Shown: positions 18,007 through 26,019 of the stretch, piece by piece
Position numbering within the stretch: position 1 is the stretch's first letter
How the letters are laid out: the number at the start of each line of letters is the position of its first letter
Origin: UBA6170 sp942491385
GTDB taxonomy: Bacteria; Chloroflexota; Anaerolineae; Anaerolineales; Anaerolineaceae
Direction of reading: 5' to 3'
Length of the DNA: 64,000 nucleotides
NCBI GenBank assembly: GCA_942491385.1
Contig: CALOAF010000005.1
Span: 682,001-746,000, forward strand
Position numbers and translations under genes: made by a program
Notes under the pieces: model-generated
What the model was told of the DNA's origin: nothing
Databases searched by the model: none
The model's input: the letters and a program-made list of their open reading frames with translations, nothing else

Positions 18007-19036
18007 GCAACTTATTGACTGCATTTTGTGGTGATAATTTCCTCGCCAGCATTTCCCCCACCACCCCCTCAATCCTGCTCTGATCCACCTGCTTGCGCCA
18101 GTCAGAGGCAAAGGCAGCCATCAACAATTCGTTCAATTCTTCCTGTAAACGGGCTGCATCGCGTAGCTGCCATTGATGGTGAGACCATAAAAACGCTGCA
18201 TGTTCATGAATCGCCGCGACCACCTTTTCAATTCCAATTCCCTCGGTTGAGACAGTTTTCAATACCGGAGGAATCCAACGTTCATTTTCTTGTTTCTCTT
18301 GCGATTGATCAGCTTTCACCGGTTCAAAAGCCAGTTCTTTGTGGTGGAAACTTTCAACCGCTGCCATCTTGTCCGGCCTTGCAAATGCCAGACTGGCACT
18401 CAGTGCCCGCACTGTATTATCCGCCAGTGGATGATCTGCCTTGTTCACCACCAGAATATCGGCAATTTCCAGAATCCCCGCTTTGATCGCCTGGATATCA
18501 TCCCCCATCCCCGGTGCTTCCACTACAATCGTTGTGTGTGCCAGACGGGCGATATCCACCTCTGATTGCCCGGCACCCACGGTCTCGATCATAATCAGAT
18601 CAAAGCCAGCTGCATCCAGCACCCTGACCAGGGCTGAGGTCGTGCGGGCAATCCCACCCAGATGACCACGGGAAGCCATTGAGCGAATGAATACTCCCGG
18701 ATCACCGGCAATATCGCGCATTCGGATGCGATCTCCTAAAATAGCACCACCCGTAAAAGGACTGGATGGATCAACCGCCACAATCGCCACTTTTTTAGCT
18801 TCACCAACATCTGGATTTCTCAATAAACGCGTCATCTGGTTCACCAGAGAAGATTTCCCCGCCCCCGGTGATCCGGTCACTCCCACCAGATGAACCTTGC
18901 CACTGTATGGGAAGAGTGCATCCAATGCTTCTCTGCCAGCCAGGCTATCGTTCTCAACTTCGGTCAATGCGCGTGCCAATGCCCGTCGATTGCCTGCCAG
19001 CACTGCCTGCACATCAACAGTGCCGCTGTTGCGCAT
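17984..19036 (-). CDS. meaB: Methylmalonyl-CoA mutase-associated GTPase MeaB
   Basis: A 350-residue G3E-family P-loop GTPase that gates cofactor loading and protects B12-dependent acyl-CoA mutases. Walker A is VTGSPGAGKSSLVNQM, switch regions follow in AVDPSSPFTGGAILGDRIRM, the Walker B-like part is FDLIMIETVGAGQSEVDIA, and VVNKADHPLADN gives the NKxD guanine motif. It starts 2 nt after the B12-binding mutase subunit gene, with GAGGAG before the ATG, so the two are co-expressed and must act on the same mutase. The final residues KRKAKG and the stop are formed within a heptamer array, so the C-terminus may differ from that of relatives. Confidence 0.95.
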   Translation of the reverse strand: MRNSGTVDVQAVLAGNRRALARALTEVENDSLAGREALDALFPYSGKVHLVGVTGSPGAGKSSLVNQMTRLLRNPDVGEAKKVAIVAVDPSSPFTGGAILGDRIRMRDIAGDPGVFIRSMASRGHLGGIARTTSALVRVLDAAGFDLIMIETVGAGQSEVDIARLAHTTIVVEAPGMGDDIQAIKAGILEIADILVVNKADHPLADNTVRALSASLAFARPDKMAAVESFHHKELAFEPVKADQSQEKQENERWIPPVLKTVSTEGIGIEKVVAAIHEHAAFLWSHHQWQLRDAARLQEELNELLMAAFASDWRKQVDQSRIEGVVGEMLARKLSPQNAVNKLLKRKAKG

Positions 19037-19038
19037 CT

Positions 19039-19446
19039 CTACTCCTCAGCCTGTCCTGGTACAAGCCTACGTACGTCGTCAATTACCTGCTGGGTAGTTG
19101 TTCCTGGCCCATAAACCGCTCGAACCCCAATTTTCTGCAATGCTGGCCAATCCTCTTCCGGAATAATACCACCCACAAACACCGCCACATCAACCAGTCC
19201 GGCTTCTTGCAAGTGTTCCAACACGCGTGGAACCAGGGTCATGTGCGCGCCTGACAGAATGGAAAGCCCTACCACATCTACATCTTCCTGTAAGGCTGCT
19301 GTCGTGATCATTTGCGGCGTCTGGCGCAATCCGGTGTAAATAACCTCCATGCCTGCATCCCGTAATGCTCTGGCGATTAATTTTGCGCCACGATCATGTC
19401 CATCCAGACCCGGTTTCGCTATTAATACACGTATTTTACGATCCAT
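19039..19446 (-). CDS. B12-binding subunit of methylmalonyl-CoA-type mutase
   Basis: This 135-residue protein is only the cobalamin-binding Rossmann domain. It has the base-off B12 signature as DGHDRGAKLIARALRDAG (D-x-H-x-x-G) and the later GLSILSGAHMTLVP and GGIIPEEDWPALQKIG segments. It would pair with a separate large catalytic (TIM-barrel) subunit, as in two-subunit mutases of archaea and many bacteria, to isomerise methylmalonyl-CoA and succinyl-CoA or a related acyl-CoA. No large-subunit gene is in the window. meaB follows immediately. Confidence 0.93.
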   Translation of the reverse strand: MDRKIRVLIAKPGLDGHDRGAKLIARALRDAGMEVIYTGLRQTPQMITTAALQEDVDVVGLSILSGAHMTLVPRVLEHLQEAGLVDVAVFVGGIIPEEDWPALQKIGVRAVYGPGTTTQQVIDDVRRLVPGQAEE

Positions 19447-19616
19447 GCAGCCATCTCCTGCTAATCTTGCAATATTTATTTACATATATTATACCCGTTC
19501 AAAATACCGGCTGTCTGAATTTAACCCGATATTTTTTCAACCTTTCCGCACAAGAATTCTTCTAACTTCATTTTCTTCTCAGTCTTATACATCAAGCTTT
19601 GAACCGCAGCCAGAAA

Positions 19617-20489
19617 TTATGCGACTAGTTTTTCTTCTTCCTCAATTAATTTCTTGCTAACCTCCCATAATCGTCGGGCAACCTCATCATCCTGGGCGGC
19701 TGTGGATGGCTGCACAATCTTGGAATTATGGAAATAAGCACCGCTGACCCCTGCAACTTCATCAGAAGAAGCTAGATAAATACTGGTTTGCGCTCCCTGC
19801 TCAGGGGTAATTGCACCTCTTTGCGATAATTTAACAAAAAGGCTCCACAAACCTTTTCCATTGTGGCCAAAATTCGTAGCCACAAAACCAGGATGCAACA
19901 CATTTGCCGTAACCCGCGTCCCTTCTAAACGCTGCGCTAACTCACGTGTGAAAAGGATATTCATCAATTTTGAATTACCATAAGCAGTCCAACCCAGATA
20001 GAATCCTTTCGAATTCAGATTGTCAAAATTGACTTTTCCCATGGCATGCGCGCCGGAGGATACGTTCACAATTCGTGCCGGAGCACTGGCTTTGATCATA
20101 TCCAGTAATAAATCCGTCAGATAAAAATACCCCAGATGATTAAGCGCAAAAGTCATCTCAAATCCATCCACGCTCTCGATTCTACGGGTGAAATACGCTC
20201 CAGCATTGTTCACCAGCACATCCAGACGAGAATACTTCCGCTTAAATTCATCTGCCAACTTGCGGATGTCTGCCAGGGATGACAAATCAGCAATCATCCC
20301 ATCAACTTCAGCGCCGGACGGATGTCGCAACTTTATCTCCTGGACCACATCGGCTGTCTTCTGTGGGTTGCGTCCTACCACCACCACATGCGCCCCCATT
20401 TTATGCAGCGCCTTCGCCGTCTCCTTTCCAATCCCGCCTGTCCCACCAGTTACCATCACAATTTTTCCGTGCATGTAGTTTGAAGTCAT
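19617..20489 (-). CDS. Short-chain dehydrogenase/reductase, retinol-dehydrogenase-like
   Basis: A 290-residue NAD(P)-dependent oxidoreductase of the classical SDR fold. Cofactor motif VTGGTGGIGKETAKALHKMG is near residue 13, NNAGAYF follows the central strand, the catalytic Ser is in VNVSSGAHAMG, and the Y-x-x-x-K is in TAYGNSKLMN. The basic residue in VVGRNPQK after strand 2 favours NADP(H). It resembles the RDH11-14/protochlorophyllide-reductase-like branch, whose substrates in bacteria are mostly unknown. GGGAG precedes the ATG. It appears to be a single-gene unit. Confidence 0.92.
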   Translation of the reverse strand: MTSNYMHGKIVMVTGGTGGIGKETAKALHKMGAHVVVVGRNPQKTADVVQEIKLRHPSGAEVDGMIADLSSLADIRKLADEFKRKYSRLDVLVNNAGAYFTRRIESVDGFEMTFALNHLGYFYLTDLLLDMIKASAPARIVNVSSGAHAMGKVNFDNLNSKGFYLGWTAYGNSKLMNILFTRELAQRLEGTRVTANVLHPGFVATNFGHNGKGLWSLFVKLSQRGAITPEQGAQTSIYLASSDEVAGVSGAYFHNSKIVQPSTAAQDDEVARRLWEVSKKLIEEEEKLVA

Positions 20490-20693
20490 TGTTGCTCCCT
20501 GTAATTATATTTTTTGTTTATTATAACGAGTTGTGGAAAAATTGTATAATCTTTGTATAATGTAAAAAATTTGAATTTTGATTTTTATGATTACTCGATT
20601 AATTATGATTGTTTACAAAAAATAATATCCTGAAAATCATAGGCCATCATAAACATCCCTAGTTCTCTTAGTTCAAATCTTTAAAGAATGTCT

Positions 20694-20742
20694 GCGCCTT
20701 TAGCCTACCAGCTACCAGCTACTGCCTACCAACTAATCGCTT
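20694..20742 (-). repeat. Heptamer array B at the 3' end of the GH13 gene
   Basis: Seven contiguous 7-nt units on the plus strand: GCGCCTT, TAGCCTA, CCAGCTA, CCAGCTA, CTGCCTA, CCAACTA, ATCGCTT. On the minus (gene-sense) strand the repeated unit is TAGCTGG. The GH13 stop codon TAG (20719-20721) and its last codons, through RLVGRQ, fall inside the array. Confidence 0.75.
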
Positions 20743-22188
20743 TACCACCACCCCACTCACCGGCTCAAGCACCAGATCCCGCACAAATCCACCTTGCACT
20801 ACCAGCTCGCCATTCGCCAGCACATGCTGCAACACAGCTCCCTCAGGGAATATACCCCTCACGTCCACATCGATATGCCGGGTTTCTCGCGAGCGATTGA
20901 TTACCACCAGCAGCTTTTCGTCCCCCTTAATTCTCAAATAGCCCAGCACCTGATCCTGCGCATATACCACCTTGAATTCCCCATCCCGCAAAGCCGGATA
21001 AGCCTTGCGCATACTGATACAGCGTTGATAGAAGCCAAGCATTTGAGAATCCCATTGTTTGTTGTCCCAGGGAAATGACTTTCGACAATCCGGATCGTTA
21101 CCACCATCCAGACCGATCTCATCCCCATAATAGACCGACGGGGCTCCGGGATATGTCATCAGGAACAGCACTGCCAGTAACATCAAGTCCTTCTTTCCAT
21201 TCAGGAGACTCAAAAATCGAGCGGTATCATGGCCGTCCAGCAAGTTCATTTGTGCCAACACCGCCTGGCGCGGGTACTTCTCCAGCAATCCCTGCACATA
21301 CCCGGCAAAGTCCTGTACATTCTCGATCTTTAAGTCCGGTGCATGTGATGCAATCCAATGGCCAAATAGTTCCTCATTGACGTCTTCACCCCCAAAAAAC
21401 TTCCAGATTCCATAGGTCAGCAGATAATTCATCACCCCATCGAACTGATCTCCTGCCAGCCAACGCGACGCGTCTGTGGCAATCTCTCCGGTGATATAGG
21501 TATCCGGATTTGCTTTTTTCACTACCTGTCGGAATTCCTGCCAGAACTCGTCATCGTCAATCTCCTGCGGAACATCCAATCGCCAGCCATCAATACCCTC
21601 ATCCACCCAGTATTTAGCAACCGAGAAGATAAAATCGCGCACCTGGGGATTATCCGTATTAAATTCCGGCAGGGCTGGCAAACCCCACCAGCAGCGATAA
21701 TTCGGGTCACCCTGGTAAGCATTCAGAGGGAAGCCACGTACATGAAACCAATCCAGATAAGCAGATTTCTCGCCATTTTCAAGGATGTCATTGAACTGAA
21801 AAAAGCCACGGCTGGCATGGTTGAAAACACCATCCAATATCACGCGCATATTTCTGCGATGGACTTCCTTCAGCAATTTCTTAAAAGCTTTGTTCCCTCC
21901 CAGCATCGGATCAACCTGGAAGTAATCATGGGTGTGATAACGATGGTTGCAGGCAGACTGAAAGATTGGATTAAAATAGAGTGTATTCACCCCCAGATCC
22001 TGCAGATAGTCCAGCTTTTCAAGCACGCCCAATAAATCCCCACCTTTATAACCATGCACGGTAGGTTCCGAATCCCAGCGTTCCAGACCATTGGGTTTTA
22101 GCATCTTTTTCGATTTTGCAAACCGATCCGGAAAAATCTGATAAATGATCGCATGGTGTACCCATTCAGGGCTCGTAAAACTGTTCAT
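20719..22188 (-). CDS. Alpha-amylase family (GH13) glycosidase, neopullulanase/cyclomaltodextrinase-like
   Basis: A 489-residue cytoplasmic glucanase with no signal peptide. The four conserved GH13 regions are present: DGVFNHASRGF, DGWRLDVPQEI (nucleophile Asp), TGEIATDA (acid/base Glu) and MNLLDGHDTARFL (transition-state Asp). The opening HHAIIYQIFPDRFAKS is typical of short cyclomaltodextrinase/neopullulanase types, and a C-terminal beta domain follows. It hydrolyses alpha-1,4 (perhaps alpha-1,6) glucan oligosaccharides. GGGAG precedes the start. It lies downstream of GH31 but behind a strong terminator, so it may have its own promoter. The last codons lie in a heptamer array. Confidence 0.93.
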   Translation of the reverse strand: MNSFTSPEWVHHAIIYQIFPDRFAKSKKMLKPNGLERWDSEPTVHGYKGGDLLGVLEKLDYLQDLGVNTLYFNPIFQSACNHRYHTHDYFQVDPMLGGNKAFKKLLKEVHRRNMRVILDGVFNHASRGFFQFNDILENGEKSAYLDWFHVRGFPLNAYQGDPNYRCWWGLPALPEFNTDNPQVRDFIFSVAKYWVDEGIDGWRLDVPQEIDDDEFWQEFRQVVKKANPDTYITGEIATDASRWLAGDQFDGVMNYLLTYGIWKFFGGEDVNEELFGHWIASHAPDLKIENVQDFAGYVQGLLEKYPRQAVLAQMNLLDGHDTARFLSLLNGKKDLMLLAVLFLMTYPGAPSVYYGDEIGLDGGNDPDCRKSFPWDNKQWDSQMLGFYQRCISMRKAYPALRDGEFKVVYAQDQVLGYLRIKGDEKLLVVINRSRETRHIDVDVRGIFPEGAVLQHVLANGELVVQGGFVRDLVLEPVSGVVVKRLVGRQ

Positions 22189-22225
22189 ATCTGGCTCCCT
22201 TCATTCAGTTCTCATCAAAAAACAA

Positions 22226-22256
22226 AACGCTTTCTGGAAATCATCCAGAAAGCGTT
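22226..22256 (-). terminator. Rho-independent terminator after GH31
   Basis: Perfect 12-bp stem AACGCTTTCTGG (22226-22237) / CCAGAAAGCGTT (22245-22256) with a 7-nt loop. On the minus strand it is followed by TTTTGTTTTTTG, and it starts 8 nt after the GH31 stop codon. Confidence 0.9.
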
Positions 22257-22264
22257 ATTTCTTG

Positions 22265-24592
22265 TTACGGACCAATCATCCGTTCAAATTGGACGATGCG
22301 TGAGTTGCCGCTGTCCACAAATTGCTTTTGTTGGTAATGCCTGCCATCCCTCAGGATCACATGTAAGGATCGCACCGGGACTTTATAATCACCCTCACGT
22401 TCAAAGATTTCCAATTCAACCGTGCGGTCATCTCCGCGCAACTGGTAATGGGTGGTTGCAAATTTCCCCAGTTCATAATCCAGGCTGATCCCATCATCTT
22501 CATACAGGGTGAAATCCGCCTTATCGCCCGGGAACAGGTGCAAACTCAATGGCTCTAATGGTTTTTCTCCGACATATTGCATGGCTGGACCCATGGGAAT
22601 GACTGCTCCAGCGCGTACAAATAATGGCATTTTGTGGATTGGGGCTTGTGCCAAAATATAACGACCGCCTTCATAGCGGTAACCATCCCACCAATCAAAC
22701 CAGGTGCCTTGCGGCAGGTACACCTGCCGTGCCGTCTGACCTGGCTTGAGGATTGGAGCAGCCATCAGATAACGCCCAATCAATACCTGGTCATCGATAT
22801 GCGCTGTCTGTTTATCCTCAGGATAATGCAGGAATAACGAACGCCAAACCGGGTAGCCACGTTGACTTGCTTTCCAGAAGACTGAATATAAATAGGGGAG
22901 CAAACGATAACGCAGGGTCAGATAATCTCGGGCTATGTTTTCTACTTCTTCGCCGAACTGCCAGGGTTCCTGGTCGATGGTTCCCATACAGGTGTGTCCA
23001 CGGCTGAAGGGATATAAAGAACCAATCTGGATCCAGCGCGCGAACAATTCGGGAGTAGCATTGCCATAGAATCCACCAATATCCGCACCTACAAAGGGCA
23101 CACCGGAAATCCCCATGTTGATAAGTTGGCCTAGCGACATTTCGAGGTGCTCCCAGCTGGATCCATTATCTCCTGTCCAGGATGCGGACCAACGCTGTAC
23201 ACCAGCAAAACCTGAGCGCGTCAGGTGAAAAGCACGTTCATTTGGTTTTGACTTACGCATGCCTAAATAAGAAGCCTGAGCCATTTGGGACCCGTATAAG
23301 TTGTGCAACTCAGCATGCGTGGTGACCTCTTCAATTGCACCTTGTTCAGCTTTCAATGGCAAGGTGCCCCCCCTGCCACCACCCAAACTGAAAGGTTTTT
23401 CGAACACAGTCGGTTCGTTCATGTCATTCCAAATGCCACTGACACCCTTTTGGACCAGTCCATGTTGCCAATCCCCCCACCAATCGCGCACGTCGCTGCG
23501 ACTGAAATCAGGGAATACCGACTCATCCGGCCAGACAAATCCTGAGCATATCTTTCCCCGTGAATCGCGAACAAAATATCCGTGTTCTACGCCTTCCCGA
23601 TAAACTGCAAAATTCGGATCCACTTTGACACCCGGGTCAATGATCGTCACCACCCTAAAATTTTTCTGTTTCAAATCTGCCAGCATGCGCTCTGGAGTCA
23701 TGAAGCGTTTATCATTCCAGGTGAAAACACGGAAATTATCCATATAATCAATGTCTAGATGAATAACATCGCACGGAATTTCTTTCTCACGGAATGTGTT
23801 CGCCAATTTACGCACTTCTTGCTCACTGCCATAACTCCAACGGCTCTGGTGATATCCCAAAGCCCATTTGGGTGGCATCGGCATGCGTCCCAATAATTCG
23901 CTCAGATGCTCAATTACATCCAGAGGTTGAGGACCATAAGCGATATAAACATCCAACTCTTCTCCCTGAGATTCAAAACCTAATTGTCCACTCTTACTAA
24001 GGTCAAAGCCACTCTCCCAGGTACTGTTGACATAAACTCCATACGAAAAATTCTCACACATTACCAGGTATACTGGAATTGCCATATACATTGGATCCAC
24101 AAATGCAGTGTGCGGTTCAGCTGGATCGGTTGACCAGTTCTTCATGGTCTGGCCTTGCTTTTCCATTCTGCCGCCACGTTCACCAAAACCGTAATACTTT
24201 TCACCATTTTCAATCCGTTTGGTAAACCAGTAGCGATCTTCTTCCCATACCGGTGAAGATGCATCCGTAAAAAAACTCGTGCCATCTGTGGTTAACATTT
24301 CTAAAAGGGCAGTATCCTTGTCAATTCTCACCGTGAATGCTGCGCTGTTCAAGAATAGTGCGTGTTGCGTTTGTTGTAAATTTACCTCTACATCATGAAA
24401 GGCTTCATCTTCCAAGGGTACATCCCAGCTATGCTCTTCTTCAAAATCACCTCCTGGAACCATGCGCACGCGCACCAGTTCAGGGGTCAGGAATGTCACT
24501 CGCATGTGTGGATCACCACAATCCACCCATAACTCGCTCCCTAAAAACCGATATTCCCTTACCGCGCCCAGCATTGCACGTGCTTTAATCAT
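22265..24592 (-). CDS. GH31 alpha-glucosidase
   Basis: A 775-residue cytoplasmic retaining alpha-glycosidase. An N-terminal beta-sandwich leads into the (beta/alpha)8 barrel with GYHQSRWSYGSEQEV, IHLDIDYMDNFRVFTWN and the nucleophile Asp in GIWNDMNEPTVF. It continues with WTGDNGSSWEHL (acid/base Asp region) and GADIGGFYGN, and ends in beta domains. Length is usual for the family; alpha-glucosidase versus alpha-xylosidase cannot be fixed from sequence alone, but the GH13 neighbour points to starch/glycogen oligosaccharides. GGGAGG precedes the start, which is 9 nt after the nitroreductase stop. It ends in a strong terminator. Confidence 0.95.
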   Translation of the reverse strand: MIKARAMLGAVREYRFLGSELWVDCGDPHMRVTFLTPELVRVRMVPGGDFEEEHSWDVPLEDEAFHDVEVNLQQTQHALFLNSAAFTVRIDKDTALLEMLTTDGTSFFTDASSPVWEEDRYWFTKRIENGEKYYGFGERGGRMEKQGQTMKNWSTDPAEPHTAFVDPMYMAIPVYLVMCENFSYGVYVNSTWESGFDLSKSGQLGFESQGEELDVYIAYGPQPLDVIEHLSELLGRMPMPPKWALGYHQSRWSYGSEQEVRKLANTFREKEIPCDVIHLDIDYMDNFRVFTWNDKRFMTPERMLADLKQKNFRVVTIIDPGVKVDPNFAVYREGVEHGYFVRDSRGKICSGFVWPDESVFPDFSRSDVRDWWGDWQHGLVQKGVSGIWNDMNEPTVFEKPFSLGGGRGGTLPLKAEQGAIEEVTTHAELHNLYGSQMAQASYLGMRKSKPNERAFHLTRSGFAGVQRWSASWTGDNGSSWEHLEMSLGQLINMGISGVPFVGADIGGFYGNATPELFARWIQIGSLYPFSRGHTCMGTIDQEPWQFGEEVENIARDYLTLRYRLLPYLYSVFWKASQRGYPVWRSLFLHYPEDKQTAHIDDQVLIGRYLMAAPILKPGQTARQVYLPQGTWFDWWDGYRYEGGRYILAQAPIHKMPLFVRAGAVIPMGPAMQYVGEKPLEPLSLHLFPGDKADFTLYEDDGISLDYELGKFATTHYQLRGDDRTVELEIFEREGDYKVPVRSLHVILRDGRHYQQKQFVDSGNSRIVQFERMIGP

Positions 24593-24601
24593 CGTGCCTC
24601 C

Positions 24602-25111
24602 CTACCATTGGTTGATGTGCATTCTCTCGGGTAAAAAGCGATCTACAATTGGTAGCGGTTCTGCCGGGTAACCAATTGGCACCAGAGAAAAAGGTTGAAT
24701 ATTCTCAGGCAATTTTAACAGATTTTTCATTCCGCGTTGCCGATCCGGATCGGGATAAACCCCACACCAGACTGCACCCAGGCCTAATCCATGTGCTGCC
24801 AATTGGATACTTAATGTTGCCGCACTACAATCCAAACCCCAACGATCCGGATAAGGCAGAATCGTCTCATCCGCACATACCACCACTGCCAGACTTGCCT
24901 CTGGTGTCATCGCAGCAAAGGGATGCACATCCGGGATCTTACGCAGGATCTCGCGATCCGTGATGACATAGAATTCCCAGGGTTGGCGGTTGCGGGCAGA
25001 GGGTGCATGCATGGCTGCCTTCAACATCAACTCAATTGTCTCCTGTGGTACTGGTCGATAAACAAAATTTCTGACACTACGACGTGTCAACAATGCTTCC
25101 ATAATTTCCAT
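24602..25111 (-). CDS. Nitroreductase family protein
   Basis: A 169-residue FMN-dependent oxidoreductase of the small nitroreductase type. MEALLTRRSVRNFVYRPVP is the FMN-contacting start, MHAPSARNRQPWEFYVI the central motif, and AAHGLGLGAVWCGVYPD the conserved C-terminal segment. Such enzymes reduce nitro groups, quinones or flavins with NAD(P)H; the natural substrate is unknown. It sits between the YbjN gene (3 nt upstream) and GH31 (9 nt downstream) and is surely co-transcribed with both. It is full-length, in contrast to the truncated relative at 45604. Confidence 0.92.
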   Translation of the reverse strand: MEIMEALLTRRSVRNFVYRPVPQETIELMLKAAMHAPSARNRQPWEFYVITDREILRKIPDVHPFAAMTPEASLAVVVCADETILPYPDRWGLDCSAATLSIQLAAHGLGLGAVWCGVYPDPDRQRGMKNLLKLPENIQPFSLVPIGYPAEPLPIVDRFLPERMHINQW

Positions 25112-25114
25112 GAT

Positions 25115-25573
25115 TTAATCCTCTATTGTTTCTAAAATCTCGTTGGCATTTCGATCACTATAAACAATGGCAAACAAACCCGGCAAATAGCGATCCATCA
25201 TCCACACATTTGGATAAACATGATTCGAGACCAGTGGATAACTCAACCCCAGTCCTTCAAAATCAATGCTGGTGCGAAAACGCACTTCACCGTCTTCAAA
25301 ATCCATCTCGAAATTTCCAATTCGCATACCATAGTTGATCATTGTAATAAACTCTGCCATCTTTAATCTTTTATCTTCCGGCACATTGATGGGAAAATAA
25401 CTGTAAAAATAAAAAATATCCTGCACTTCGTGAAACTCTGCCTGGCATGAAAAACGCCCATTCTCGCCCCAGTGATTCATCCTTAACACCAATACACCGT
25501 GGTCTTCGGTTTCGACAAAAAACCACTCATCCTCGGAAAAGAATTGCTTAATTGTCTCAAAGGCAACACTCAT
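25115..25573 (-). CDS. YbjN domain-containing protein
   Basis: A 152-residue soluble protein of the YbjN/type III secretion chaperone-like fold. It has the pattern of an N-terminal helix, a strand block with WFFVETEDHGVLVLRMNHWG, YSYFPINVPEDKRLKMAEFI, then NYGMRIGNFEMDFEDGEVRFR, the most conserved element of the family. YbjN proteins are described as regulators or chaperone-like, with no enzymatic activity known. AGGTG precedes the ATG. It heads the operon with the nitroreductase and GH31. Confidence 0.82.
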   Translation of the reverse strand: MSVAFETIKQFFSEDEWFFVETEDHGVLVLRMNHWGENGRFSCQAEFHEVQDIFYFYSYFPINVPEDKRLKMAEFITMINYGMRIGNFEMDFEDGEVRFRTSIDFEGLGLSYPLVSNHVYPNVWMMDRYLPGLFAIVYSDRNANEILETIED

Positions 25574-26019
25574 GTTCGCACCTGGACCTATGCTTGATGA
25601 CTCGATTCTAGCATACAGACAGATTCAGAAAGGTGAAATAAACCTTAAATTATCGATTAATTTGTTAAATACCAATATTTTCATCGTGAGATATCCCAAA
25701 AACAATGGAAGAAATTTAAATAATTTCCAAATAGAATTCAACCAACCTAAATCCCGACAAATACTTTCAATAACTACTTCCAGTGGTAAAAACCACAGCC
25801 AATTAAAATCTGTAAAGCTATTTCAGGACGGGGCAACTCAAACCTAAAACTCAATCCTCAAACCTAACCCCTTCCGAGGGTAGCACCAGAATTAGGAATC
25901 CTTTCAAATTTCAACCAATAGCCAATTATGTCTGTAAAAACAGTTACCATTTTCACCAATTTTCCTGTATTATCATTAAGAATACAAATTTTTTCTAATC
26001 AACCCGATCAGGGGTAATC
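25574..26019. other. Intergenic region, 446 bp, between divergent genes
   Basis: AT-rich spacer between the YbjN gene (minus) and the histidine kinase (plus). It should hold both promoters, but no clear -35/-10 pair stands out. Two copies of CTCAAACCTAA (25837-25847 and 25857-25867) are the only repeat seen; they lie in a weakly 7-nt-periodic stretch. The open frame 25572-25847 has no ribosome-binding site and no recognisable protein features. Confidence 0.6.

Noticed and set aside
25572..25847. 91-residue plus-strand open frame in the 446-bp spacer
   Set aside because: No ribosome-binding site, Asn/Lys/Ile-rich random-looking composition; it begins inside the ybjN start region.
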